From: Salinisphaera sp002433465
GTDB taxonomy: Bacteria > Pseudomonadota > Gammaproteobacteria > Nevskiales > Salinisphaeraceae
Length of the DNA: 64,000 nt
Direction of reading: 5' to 3'
NCBI RefSeq assembly: GCF_040361435.1
Contig: NZ_APNL01000003.1
Span: 209,950 to 273,949, forward strand
Every line of letters begins with the position of its first letter. Positions within the stretch are counted from its first letter, which is position 1. The notes beneath the pieces were generated by a model. The model was not told the DNA's origin. It made no database searches and saw only the letters and a program-made list of their open reading frames with translations. Shown here in pieces: positions 34,914-43,538 of this stretch. A program made the translations under genes and the position numbers.

Positions 34914-37583
34914 TCAGTCCGCGGCAGGGTCCGAATCGTTATCGTCGGCGGCCGGCGCGTCATCCGCGCTGCGGTCGTCGCTGGAATCGTCGGCGCCATT
35001 CTCCGCGCCCGTGTCTTCGCCGTCCGCCTCGCCGTCGTCTTCCTCGTCGTCGGTGACGATACGGTCGACGCCGACCAGATGCTGGTCGTCGGCCACCCGG
35101 ATGATGCGTACACCCTGGGTATTACGGCCGAGCACCGATATTTCGGCCACGGCCGTGCGAATCAGCGTACCCATATTGGATATCAGCATGATTTCATCGT
35201 CTTCGAGCACCTGGGTCGCGCCTACGACGGCACCGCTCTTGTCGGACTGCTTGAGCGCGAGCACGCCCTGGCCGCCACGACCGCGCAGCGGATAATCGTC
35301 CACCGGCGTGCGTTTGCCGTAGCCCTGCGCGGTCACCGTGAGGATATCGCCGTCGCGGATCACGATGAGCGCGATCACGGCCGCGCCGTCCTCGTCCTCG
35401 GGCAGGCGGATACCGCGTACGCCCGCGGCCGTACGGCCCATTTCACGAACGTCCTGTTCGGCAAAACGAATCACCTTGCCGCCCGAAGAGAACAGCATCA
35501 GCTCGTCGTCGCCGCTGGTCAGGTCCACGCCCACCAGCGCGTCATCGTCGCGCAGATCGATGGCGATGATGCCGTTGGAGCGCGGCCGGGAGAACTGCTC
35601 CAGCGCGGTCTTCTTGACCGTGCCGTTGCGGGTGGCGAAGAACACGTTTTCGCTGGTGTTGAAGTCCTTGATGGGCAGCACCTGGGAGATGCGCTCGTCG
35701 GCCTCCAGCGGCAGCAGGTTCACAATGGGCTTGCCGCGCGCGCCGCGACCGGCGCTGGGCAGCTCGTAGACCTTGAGCCAGTACGCCTTGCCGGCCGAAG
35801 AGAAGCACAGCAGCGTGTCGTGGGTATGCGCGACCCACAGCTTGTCGATGAAGTCGGCATCCTTGGTCTGGGTGGCCGACTTGCCGCGCCCGCCGCGACG
35901 CTGGGCGCGATAAGCATCCAGCGGCTGGCTCTTCACATAGCCTTCGTGGGTGAGCGTGACCACCACGTCTTCCGGGGTGATCAGGTCGGCGGTGGTCAGA
36001 TCCAGATGGCTGTCGAGAATCTCGGTCTTGCGTTCGTCGCCGTAGTCGCGACGGATCGCCTCCAGCTCCTCGCGGATGACCTCGAACAGCCGCGCCATGT
36101 TGGACAGAATCTCGATGTAATCGGCGATCTTTTCGAGCAGCTGCTCGAACTCTTCGATGATCTTGCTCTGCTCCAGGCCGGTGAGCCGGTGCAGACGCAG
36201 GTCCAGAATCGCCTGGGCCTGGGTTTCGGTCAGACGATAGCTGCCGTTGTCCTGCAGCCCGTACGCCTTGGACAGATCCGCCGGGCGCGAGGATTCCGCC
36301 CCCGCGCGCTCGAGCATGTCCACCACCTGACCCGGCGGCCATTCGCGGTTGATCAGTGCTTCGCGCGCTTCCGCGGGACCGCTCGAGGCCTTGATCAGGG
36401 CGATCACTTCGTCGATGTTGGCCAGCGCGATGGTCAGGCCTTCCAGCACGTGGGCCCGGGCACGAGCCTTGGCCAGCTCGTACTGGGTACGCCGGGTCAC
36501 GACCTCGCGCCGGTGACGAATGAAGGCTTCCAGCAGCTGCTTCAAGTTCAGCGTGCGCGGCTGGCCGTCGTCGAGCGCGACCATGTTGATGCCGAACACC
36601 GTCTGCATCTGCGAATGGCGATACAGATTGTTGAGCACGACCTCCGGCGTTTCGCCGCGGCGCAGCTCCACGACCATGCGCATGCCGTCCTTGTCGGACT
36701 CGTCGCGCAGCTCGGTGATGCCCTCGATGCGCTTGTCCTTGACCAGCTCGGCGATCTTTTCCAGCAGCCGGGCCTTGTTGACCTGATACGGCAGCTCGGT
36801 GACCACGATCGACTGCTTGCCGCGCTCGTCGACATCCTCGAAGTGCGCCCGGGCCCGCATGTAGATGCGACCGCGCCCGGTTTCGTAGGCCTCGCGAATG
36901 CCGTCGGCGCCGTTGATCATGGCCGCGGTCGGGAAATCCGGACCGGGCACGTGTTCCATCAGACCGGCAATGCTGATCTGCGGGTCGTCCATGACCGCCA
37001 GCACCGCGTTCACGACTTCCGTGAGGTTATGCGGCGGGATGTTGGTGGCCATGCCCACCGCGATACCGGTACCGCCGTTGACCAGCAGGTTGGGCAGGCG
37101 GGTGGGCAGCACCGCCGGCTCGGACTCGGATTCGTCGTAGTTGGGAATGAAATCGACCGTATCCTTTTCGATATCGGCCAGAATTTCGTGCGCCAGACGC
37201 GCCATGCGCACTTCGGTATAACGCATAGCCGCCGGCGCGTCGCCGTCGATGGAGCCGAAGTTGCCCTGGCCGTCGACCAGCACATAGCGCATGGAAAAAT
37301 CCTGCGCCATGCGTACGATCGTGTCGTAGACCGCGGAATCGCCGTGCGGGTGGTACTTACCAATCACGTCGCCGACCACACGGGCCGACTTCTTGTACGG
37401 CTTGTTCCAGTCGTTGCCCAGTTCGCGCATGGCGTAGAGCACGCGCCGATGCACGGGCTTGAGGCCGTCGCGCACGTCGGGCAACGCACGCCCGACGATC
37501 ACGCTCATGGCATAGTCGAGATACGACTGGCGCATCTCGTCTTCGAGGTTGATCGAAAGAATCTCTTTTGCGACGTCTGCCAT
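34914..37583 (-). CDS. gyrA: DNA gyrase subunit A
   Basis: Breakage-reunion subunit of gyrase. The 889-residue protein has the quinolone-resistance region GKYHPHGDSAVYDTIV with Ser and Asp at the positions of E. coli Ser83 and Asp87, hence the wild-type (sensitive) configuration. The catalytic Tyr lies in AMRYTEVRM. The GyrA box QRRGGRGK introduces the C-terminal beta-pinwheel. The protein ends in a long acidic tail of about 45 residues, nearly all Asp, Glu, Ala and Ser. It heads the minus-strand supraoperon and is divergent from the deaminase gene across 216 bp. Confidence 0.98.
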   Translation of the reverse strand: MADVAKEILSINLEDEMRQSYLDYAMSVIVGRALPDVRDGLKPVHRRVLYAMRELGNDWNKPYKKSARVVGDVIGKYHPHGDSAVYDTIVRMAQDFSMRYVLVDGQGNFGSIDGDAPAAMRYTEVRMARLAHEILADIEKDTVDFIPNYDESESEPAVLPTRLPNLLVNGGTGIAVGMATNIPPHNLTEVVNAVLAVMDDPQISIAGLMEHVPGPDFPTAAMINGADGIREAYETGRGRIYMRARAHFEDVDERGKQSIVVTELPYQVNKARLLEKIAELVKDKRIEGITELRDESDKDGMRMVVELRRGETPEVVLNNLYRHSQMQTVFGINMVALDDGQPRTLNLKQLLEAFIRHRREVVTRRTQYELAKARARAHVLEGLTIALANIDEVIALIKASSGPAEAREALINREWPPGQVVDMLERAGAESSRPADLSKAYGLQDNGSYRLTETQAQAILDLRLHRLTGLEQSKIIEEFEQLLEKIADYIEILSNMARLFEVIREELEAIRRDYGDERKTEILDSHLDLTTADLITPEDVVVTLTHEGYVKSQPLDAYRAQRRGGRGKSATQTKDADFIDKLWVAHTHDTLLCFSSAGKAYWLKVYELPSAGRGARGKPIVNLLPLEADERISQVLPIKDFNTSENVFFATRNGTVKKTALEQFSRPRSNGIIAIDLRDDDALVGVDLTSGDDELMLFSSGGKVIRFAEQDVREMGRTAAGVRGIRLPEDEDGAAVIALIVIRDGDILTVTAQGYGKRTPVDDYPLRGRGGQGVLALKQSDKSGAVVGATQVLEDDEIMLISNMGTLIRTAVAEISVLGRNTQGVRIIRVADDQHLVGVDRIVTDDEEDDGEADGEDTGAENGADDSSDDRSADDAPAADDNDSDPAAD

Positions 37584-37799
37584 AGAGTTTTAATTCGTTC
37601 TAGCCGCCTGCAACGCAGGCCGCATTCGGTGCGTATCCACGGGCTGGGAGTCGGCACTCGCCGGCGGCGATGGCCGGTCGTGCAACGCGGTTCAGCGCCG
37701 TCGCGTAAAGCCGGTCATGTTAGCACAGCGCGTGTGCCAAAAGCGCTTGATTGCGCTAGAGTGGCGGGCGTTCGCGCTCCCCACTGATCGCCTGTTTCC

Positions 37800-39131
37800 A
37801 TGCGCCAGATCGATACCCTTGTTCATGCCCGCTGGGTCGCCCCTGTCTGCGGCGATTCGCGGCTGCTCGAAAACCATGCCGTGGCCATTCACCACGGCCT
37901 GATCGAAGCCGTACTGCCCAGCGACGAAGCCCGCGAGCGCTTCGATGCGAAAGAAGTCATCGACCGCGACACGCATCTGCTGATACCGGGACTGATCAAT
38001 ACCCATACCCATGCGGCGATGAACCTCATGCGCGGCATCGCCGACGATGTGCCGCTCATGCCCTGGCTGAGCGACTACATCTGGCCCACCGAAGGCGAAT
38101 TCATGTCGCCCGAGTTCGTCGCCGACGGCACCGATCTGGCCATGGCCGAGATGCTGCGCGGCGGCACCACCTGCTTCAACGACATGTATTTCTTTCCGGA
38201 CGTGGTCGCCGAACGCGTGGAAGCGGCCGGCATGCGGGCCACGGTCGGCATGATCGTGATCGACTTCCCCACGGTGTGGGCGGCCAACGCCGACGAATAC
38301 CTGGAAAAAGGCCTGGCCCTGCACGACGCCTGGCGCGGTCACGATCGCATTTCCACGGTGTTTGCCCCGCATGCGCCCTATACCGTCTCCGATGCGCCGC
38401 TCAAAAAGATCCGCACCTATGCCGACGAAATGGATCTGCGCGTGCATATGCACGTCCACGAAACGGCTTTCGAGGTGACCGATGCCGAGCAAAAGAACGG
38501 CCAGCGCCCGCTTGCACGCCTGCACGACCTGGGCCTGCTGACGCCGAACTTCCTCGCCGTGCATATGACCCAGCTCAGCGACGAGGAGATCGCGCTGTGC
38601 GCGCGTAACGGCGTCCACGTGCTGCATTCGCCCGAGTCCAACCTCAAGCTGGCCAGCGGCCTGTGCCCGGTACAAAAGCTCATCGATGCCGGCATCAACG
38701 TCGCGCTGGGCACCGACGGCGCGGCCTCCAACAACGATCTGGACATGATCGGCGAAATGCGCACGGCCGCGTTCATCGGCAAGATCGCCGCCGACGACGC
38801 GGCCGCGGTCAGTGCCGATACCGTGCTGCGCATGGCCACCATCGGCGGCGCCGAAGCACTGGGCATCGCCGAAACCACCGGTTCGATCGAGCCCGGCAAG
38901 ATGGCCGACCTGTGCGCCATCGATCTCGACGCGCTCGAAACCAAACCGGTGTTCGACCCGATCGCCGCCCTGGTCTACAACGTCTGCCGAGAACAGGTCA
39001 GCGACACCTGGGTGGCCGGTCAACGCCTGCTGGCCGATCGCCGGCTCACCACCCTGGACGAAGCCGATATCGCCGCACGCGCGGCCGACTGGCAACACAA
39101 GCTCGCAGCCCACGCAAAGGACACCTCATGA
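37800..39131 (+). CDS. TrzA/ATZ-family amidohydrolase (MTA/SAH deaminase-like)
   Basis: Zinc amidohydrolase, 443 residues, of the MtaD/TrzA group that deaminates 5'-methylthioadenosine or S-adenosylhomocysteine. The metal site HTHAAMNLMRG (about residue 69-79), a second site APHAPYTVSD, HVHETAFEV and GTDGAASNNDLDM are intact. It starts a four-gene plus-strand operon with ubiG, whose methylation product SAH could be its substrate; that coupling is inference. It overlaps ubiG by 4 bp. Confidence 0.9.
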   Translation: MRQIDTLVHARWVAPVCGDSRLLENHAVAIHHGLIEAVLPSDEARERFDAKEVIDRDTHLLIPGLINTHTHAAMNLMRGIADDVPLMPWLSDYIWPTEGEFMSPEFVADGTDLAMAEMLRGGTTCFNDMYFFPDVVAERVEAAGMRATVGMIVIDFPTVWAANADEYLEKGLALHDAWRGHDRISTVFAPHAPYTVSDAPLKKIRTYADEMDLRVHMHVHETAFEVTDAEQKNGQRPLARLHDLGLLTPNFLAVHMTQLSDEEIALCARNGVHVLHSPESNLKLASGLCPVQKLIDAGINVALGTDGAASNNDLDMIGEMRTAAFIGKIAADDAAAVSADTVLRMATIGGAEALGIAETTGSIEPGKMADLCAIDLDALETKPVFDPIAALVYNVCREQVSDTWVAGQRLLADRRLTTLDEADIAARAADWQHKLAAHAKDTS

Positions 39132-39838
39132 CAAGCGATCAGAACGCCGAACTGGCCAAATTCGGCCGTATGGCCGAACACTGGTGGGACCCGGCGGGCG
39201 AAATGCGCCCGCTGCACGATATCAACCCGCTGCGAACCGATTTCATCGACCGACGCGCGCCGCTTGCCGGCAAGCGCGTGCTCGATGTCGGCTGCGGTGC
39301 CGGCATTCTCTCGGAAGCGCTGGCCCGACGCGGCGCCCAGGTGACCGGCCTGGACCTGGCGCCCGAACTGATCGAAGCCGCCAAGGCCCATGCCGAACAA
39401 AGCGATCTTGATATCGACTATCGCTGTGTATCCAGCCGCGATCTGATGCGTGAGCTGCCCGGCGCCTTCGATATCGTCGTCTGCTACGAAATGCTGGAAC
39501 ATGTCGATACGCCGGCTTATGTCGTCGACGACTGCGCCATGCTCACCGCCCCTGGCGGCCATCTGTTCTTCTCCACCATCAACCGCAGCGCCAAGGCCTG
39601 GCTGCTGGCAATCGGTGGCGCGGAGTACGTGCTCGGGCTGCTGCCGCGCGGCACCCACGAATACAGCAAGCTCATTCGTCCGTCGGAGCTGGGCGCCTGG
39701 TGTCGGCGCGCGCATCTCGAGGTCGCCGAGATCGCAGGCATGCACTACAACCCCTTCCCCCGCCGCGCCGCGCTCACCCAGCGCCCGGACGTGAACTACT
39801 TCCTGCACGCCCGCAAACCCGCCGCGAGCCGCGCATGA
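39128..39838 (+). CDS. ubiG: Ubiquinone biosynthesis O-methyltransferase UbiG
   Basis: SAM-dependent methyltransferase acting twice in ubiquinone synthesis. The 236-residue protein (240 in E. coli) begins MTSDQNAELAKFGRMAEHWW with the family hallmark FGRMAEHWWDP, then SAM motif I VLDVGCGAGILSE and the C-terminal HEYSKLIRPSEL. Coupled at both ends by ATGA overlaps with the deaminase upstream and the HAD phosphatase downstream. Confidence 0.96.
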   Translation: MTSDQNAELAKFGRMAEHWWDPAGEMRPLHDINPLRTDFIDRRAPLAGKRVLDVGCGAGILSEALARRGAQVTGLDLAPELIEAAKAHAEQSDLDIDYRCVSSRDLMRELPGAFDIVVCYEMLEHVDTPAYVVDDCAMLTAPGGHLFFSTINRSAKAWLLAIGGAEYVLGLLPRGTHEYSKLIRPSELGAWCRRAHLEVAEIAGMHYNPFPRRAALTQRPDVNYFLHARKPAASRA

Positions 39839-40536
39839 AGTTACAAGCCTTCGATGCGGTGCTGTTCGATCTCGACGGCACCCTGCTCGATACCGCGCCG
39901 GATCTGGCCGGGGCGATCAACGACATGCGCGTAGAACGTGGGCTCGAAGCCCTGCCGCTCGCCGAACTGGCGCCCATGTGTTCCTTCGGCGGGCGCGGCA
40001 TGCTCCGCAAGGGCCTCGATCTCACCCCCGAGGATGCCGACTATCGCGCCAGCTACGATCTGTTCATCGAAACCTACCGCCAGCGCATGACCCGCGATAC
40101 CCGGCCCTTCGACGGCATGCGTGAATTCGTGCGCCAGCTCGCCGACAGCGGCCTGGCCTGGGGCGTGGTCACCAACAAGATGGAAGCGCTCGCGCTGCCG
40201 CTGATGGATCATATGGACTTCGACCCGCCGCCGGGCTGCGTGATCGGCGGCGACAGCGCGGGTGTGGCCAAACCCGACCCGGCGCCGATGTACATGGCCT
40301 GCGAGCGTATCGGCGTCGACCCCGCCCGCTGTGTCTATATCGGCGATTCCGATCGCGATATCGAAGCCGGCCGCGTCGCCGGCATGGCCACCATCGGCGT
40401 GGCCTACGGCTATATTCCGCCCGGCGACGATATCCACGGCTGGCAGGCCGACGTGGTCATCGATACCGTCGCCGGCCTCGCCGCCGCGCTCGAACAGCTG
40501 GATGCGCAGGCGATTGCCGGCGCGCACCCGACCTGA
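39835..40536 (+). CDS. mupP: HAD phosphatase, MupP or phosphoglycolate phosphatase type
   Basis: A 233-residue HAD-superfamily phosphatase with motif I FDLDGTLLDTAPDL, motif II near GVVTNKMEA and motif III/IV GDSDRDIEAGRVAGM. The N-terminal cap is alpha-helical as in Gph. The gene order gyrA, deaminase, ubiG, this gene, yciK is that of pseudomonads, where the gene at this spot is MupP, the N-acetylmuramic acid 6-phosphate phosphatase of peptidoglycan recycling. Gph is the alternative, and the glycolate oxidase operon 20 kb away keeps it open. The start is the ATG at 39835 overlapping ubiG by 4 bp. Confidence 0.8.
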   Translation: MKLQAFDAVLFDLDGTLLDTAPDLAGAINDMRVERGLEALPLAELAPMCSFGGRGMLRKGLDLTPEDADYRASYDLFIETYRQRMTRDTRPFDGMREFVRQLADSGLAWGVVTNKMEALALPLMDHMDFDPPPGCVIGGDSAGVAKPDPAPMYMACERIGVDPARCVYIGDSDRDIEAGRVAGMATIGVAYGYIPPGDDIHGWQADVVIDTVAGLAAALEQLDAQAIAGAHPT

Positions 40537-40555
40537 AACCGAAAAAGCCCGTCCC

Positions 40556-41308
40556 ATGACCGTATCTACCGATTCCAAACCGCTCGCCAACCGCGTGATT
40601 CTCATAACCGGCGCGGGCGGCGGCCTGGGCGCCGTCGTGGCACGCGCGATCGCGGCGGCCGGCGCCGAGTGCGTGCTGCTTGGCCGGCGCGAGCGCACGC
40701 TGACCCCGGTGTTCGATGCCATCGTCGCCGACGGCAGCCCTGAGCCCGCGCTGTTTCCCCTGGACGTGACCCGCGCCGGTGAAGACGACTACCAGCGCCT
40801 GGTGGACGGCATCGCCGCCGACTGCGGCCATCTCGACGGCGTCGTGCATCTGGCCGCCCGCTTCGACGGCCTCATGCCGCTGGCCACCCACCCGATCGAC
40901 GGCTGGCAGCGGATCATGCATATCAACCTCACCGCCGCCTTCACCCTTACCCAGCTGTGCCTGCCGTTGCTGCAGGCCGTGGACGACGCCTCGGTGGTTT
41001 TCACCCTCGACGATGCGGCCGCCAAGCCGAAAGCCTTCTGGGGTGCCTATGGCGTGAGCAAGGCCGGGCTGAGCTCGCTGGTGAAGATGTTTGCCGTCGA
41101 GCACGAACAAAGCGATCGCCTGCGCTTCAACGGTATCGACCCCGGCCCGCGACAGACACCGCTACGCGCCAAGGCATTTCCCACCGAAGACCCATCGGCG
41201 CAGCCGCCGGAAAGCATCGCCGACACCTATGTACATCTGCTGTCGGCCGCCGCACGCGGCACCACCGGCCAGATCCTGGGCGCGGACGGGCAGCCCGTCG
41301 CGGCTTGA
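40556..41308 (+). CDS. yciK: YciK-family short-chain dehydrogenase/reductase
   Basis: A 250-residue classical SDR: TGxxxGxG motif in ILITGAGGGLGAVV, a conserved Asn in the INLTAAF helix and catalytic YGVSKAG. The family is YciK, whose substrate is unknown. It lies 19 bp after the HAD phosphatase at the end of the deaminase-ubiG-mupP-yciK operon. Confidence 0.88.
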   Translation: MTVSTDSKPLANRVILITGAGGGLGAVVARAIAAAGAECVLLGRRERTLTPVFDAIVADGSPEPALFPLDVTRAGEDDYQRLVDGIAADCGHLDGVVHLAARFDGLMPLATHPIDGWQRIMHINLTAAFTLTQLCLPLLQAVDDASVVFTLDDAAAKPKAFWGAYGVSKAGLSSLVKMFAVEHEQSDRLRFNGIDPGPRQTPLRAKAFPTEDPSAQPPESIADTYVHLLSAAARGTTGQILGADGQPVAA

Positions 41309-41442
41309 TCTATTGGCGATCACCGCCAATTGCCACGACCTTAGCGACGCGGCGCCACGGCATAGTCGGTTATAACGCCGACCGGCTTCCGTCGCCGCGC
41401 GGACGTGCGCGGTGACTGTAATTCGGTTAGGTCACGATTGTT

Positions 41443-41755
41443 GTAGGCTGGATTAGCGCAGCGTAATCCAACAGAGAACGCAGCCCCGCGGGTCCGATTG
41501 GACCTGCGCGGTTCGTGTCGTCTGGGAGAGCGTCGTTGCCTGTTGGCTTACGGCCTGCGGCCTAAGCCACCTACGCGGGGGATTCCGGCCGCTTGGGTAT
41601 AGCGGCGACGTCGTGTGTAGGTTGGATTAGCGCAGCGTAATCCAACAAAGAACACAGCCCGCGGGGCCGATTCGACCTGCGCGGTTCGTGTCGTCTGGGA
41701 GAGCGTCGTTACCTGTTGGCTTACGGCCTGCGGCCTAAGCCAACCCACGCCAACC
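41443..41755 (+). repeat. Tandemly duplicated REPIN-like element (period 174 bp)
   Basis: Two copies, each with an arm starting GTAGG (41443 and 41617) followed by GGATTAGCGCAGCGTAATCC, an inner spacer, and a facing arm (about 41541-41574 and 41714-41748) with GTTGGCTTACGGCC / GGCCTAAGCCAAC. The spacer (TGCGCGGTTCGTGTCGTCTGGGAGAGCGTCGT, described by its ends TGCGCGG and GAGCGTCG) is almost the same in both copies. The element lies between convergent yciK and the endonuclease gene. Orientation is the reverse of the 7.1-kb block. Confidence 0.9.
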
Positions 41756-41762
41756 TACCCGG

Positions 41763-42467
41763 CTATACGGCGCGCTCGGATTCAGAAATGGCGGCCTGCC
41801 CGTGATCACAACGATCGTGAAGCACACAGTGCCCGCAGTCCGGATTGCGCTTGTGGCAGCGCTGTTTCGCATGGGCAACGATCAGGGCATGGAGTTCGTC
41901 GTAAAATCCCGCATCGTTATCGGGGCCGACGGCTTCGATCGACCGGCGCAGGCGCTCGTAGTTGCGCGCGCCGCTGGTCCAGCCATAGCGCTCCATGATG
42001 CGAAACGCGTAGGCATCCGCCACGAACGCCGGCCGCTGGAAGGCATAGAGCAGAATCACGTCGGCGGTCTCATGACCGATTCCGTGCAACGCCAGCAGCT
42101 CACGGCGCAGGGTGGCGCTGTCGCGCGTTTGCAGCACGTCGAACCCGCCCTGGGCCACGAACCACTCACAGAGCGAGCGCAGGCGTCGGGCCTTGATATT
42201 GTGCGGGCCGGCACGGCGGATCAGCGCCGGCAGGTCATCGTGGGCCAGCAGTGATTCGGCGGTCAGCGGCCCGGCATCGCGCAGTTCGGCGATCGCGATT
42301 TCCACGTTCGTCCAGGCCGTATGCTGGGTGAGCACCGCGCCGACGAGAATTTCGAAACGGGGATTGTCGGCATCCTGTACCGGCCACCAATGCTGCGGGC
42401 CGTAGGCCGCAGCCAGACCGTCATGGAATGCGCGTAGCGCCGACGCCGTCGGCTGTTTTTCCGCCAC
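41763..42467 (-). CDS. Endonuclease III-like HhH-GPD DNA glycosylase (COG2231 type)
   Basis: A 234-residue base-excision-repair-like protein with the HhH-GPD fold and a complete 4Fe-4S loop C-x6-C-x2-C-x5-C (CHKRNPDCGHCVLHDRC). The HhH motif reads LHGIGHETAD, so the Lys used as lyase nucleophile by E. coli Nth (GRKTA) is Glu here. The catalytic Asp is kept (FVADAYAFRI). This suggests a monofunctional glycosylase or different specificity; the substrate is not known. The GTG start directly follows the rluB stop, so both form one transcript. Confidence 0.85.
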   Translation of the reverse strand: MAEKQPTASALRAFHDGLAAAYGPQHWWPVQDADNPRFEILVGAVLTQHTAWTNVEIAIAELRDAGPLTAESLLAHDDLPALIRRAGPHNIKARRLRSLCEWFVAQGGFDVLQTRDSATLRRELLALHGIGHETADVILLYAFQRPAFVADAYAFRIMERYGWTSGARNYERLRRSIEAVGPDNDAGFYDELHALIVAHAKQRCHKRNPDCGHCVLHDRCDHGQAAISESERAV

Positions 42468-43211
42468 CTAGCGTTGCAGGTCGACGAGCCCGGCGAGTTC
42501 GCGTACTTCCTTGCGATCCAGCTCGCGCCAGCCTCCGGCTTTCACGCCGCCGGGCAGGGCCACGGGCCCGAAACCCACGCGCATGAGCCGGGAGACGGTC
42601 ACGCCCTGCGAGGCCCACAGCCGGCGCACCACGCGATTACGTCCCTGGCGCACGGTGACTTCGAACCAGCGGTTGGCCTTGTGCGCATCGTCGGCGACGC
42701 GAATCGCGTCGAACCGGGCCACACCGTCGTCGAGTTCCACGCCTTCGAGCAGGCGTTCGATCATGGCGTCGTCCACCTGGCCGCGCACGCGCACGGCATA
42801 GGTGCGTACGATCTCGTAGCTGGGATGTTCGAGACGGCGCTTGAGTTCGCCGTCGGTGGTCACCAGCAACAGCCCGGAGGTATTTACGTCGAGACGGCCA
42901 ATGGCGAGCCAGCGCCCCGCCTTGATCTTGGGCAGGCTCTTGAAGATGGTGGGCCGGCCTTCCGGGTCCTTGCGGGTGACCACCTGATCGACGTGTTTCT
43001 TGTAGGCCAGCACGCGGGTGCGCGTATTCAGGCGCTCGTCGAGATTCAGGCGTTTGCCGTCCATGCGGATCTCGTCGCGCGCGTCGGCCTTGTCGCCCAG
43101 CGTGGCCACCTTGTTGTTCACGCGGATCCGCCCGGCCTCGATGACCTGTTCGAGCTGGCGACGCGACCCGTAGCCGGCGCTCGCGAGCAGCTTCTGTAGA
43201 CGTTCGGACAT
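42468..43211 (-). CDS. rluB: 23S rRNA pseudouridine synthase RluB
   Basis: Makes pseudouridine at position 2605 (E. coli numbering) of 23S rRNA. The 247-residue protein from ATG 43211 has an S4 RNA-binding domain (RLQKLLASAGYGSRRQLEQV) and the RsuA/RluB catalytic motif IGRLDVNTSGLLL with its Asp. It is somewhat shorter than E. coli RluB because the basic C-terminal tail is missing. A longer frame upstream is not family-like. Neighbourhood with scpAB and trpS is conserved. Confidence 0.94.
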   Translation of the reverse strand: MSERLQKLLASAGYGSRRQLEQVIEAGRIRVNNKVATLGDKADARDEIRMDGKRLNLDERLNTRTRVLAYKKHVDQVVTRKDPEGRPTIFKSLPKIKAGRWLAIGRLDVNTSGLLLVTTDGELKRRLEHPSYEIVRTYAVRVRGQVDDAMIERLLEGVELDDGVARFDAIRVADDAHKANRWFEVTVRQGRNRVVRRLWASQGVTVSRLMRVGFGPVALPGGVKAGGWRELDRKEVRELAGLVDLQR

Positions 43212-43538
43212 GAGGCTTCCTGTAGGCGCCGGTAACGAGTGAACTAGTTTAACCGGCCGGTTCAAGCTTTGCGGCGTAATCGCCGACGGCAATCCGGCTA
43301 TCGGCAGTTCTGGCGGGTTGCCAGGCGATTGATCGGCACAGCCTGCGACCGATACGACTGCAACTTGGCACGAATTCAGAAGGTGCGCGCAGATAGACGC
43401 CGGCAACAATGCAAATACGGCGCGCCGTGGCACGTTTGACCAAACGAGATGGATTCGGCGACGCACACTGTGGCCACCGCTCCATCAAATTCGTTCGCCC
43501 GCGTTTATCTGCAGAAGAACACGACGCCGTGATGCCTG
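43212..43538. other. 327-bp spacer between fpr and rluB with a GC palindrome
   Basis: No gene is visible. A perfect 12-bp palindrome AACCGGCCGGTT lies at about 43251-43262, close to the rluB start, and could be a terminator stem for fpr or an operator. The remainder shows no repeat or RNA signature. Confidence 0.4.

Noticed and set aside
34890..37787. Open frame of about 965 codons on the plus strand opposite gyrA
   Set aside because: Antisense to a complete gyrA; His- and Arg-rich composition typical of shadow frames.
37584..37799. Small gene between gyrA and the deaminase gene
   Set aside because: Open frames here are short, lack ribosome sites and lie in the expected divergent promoter region.
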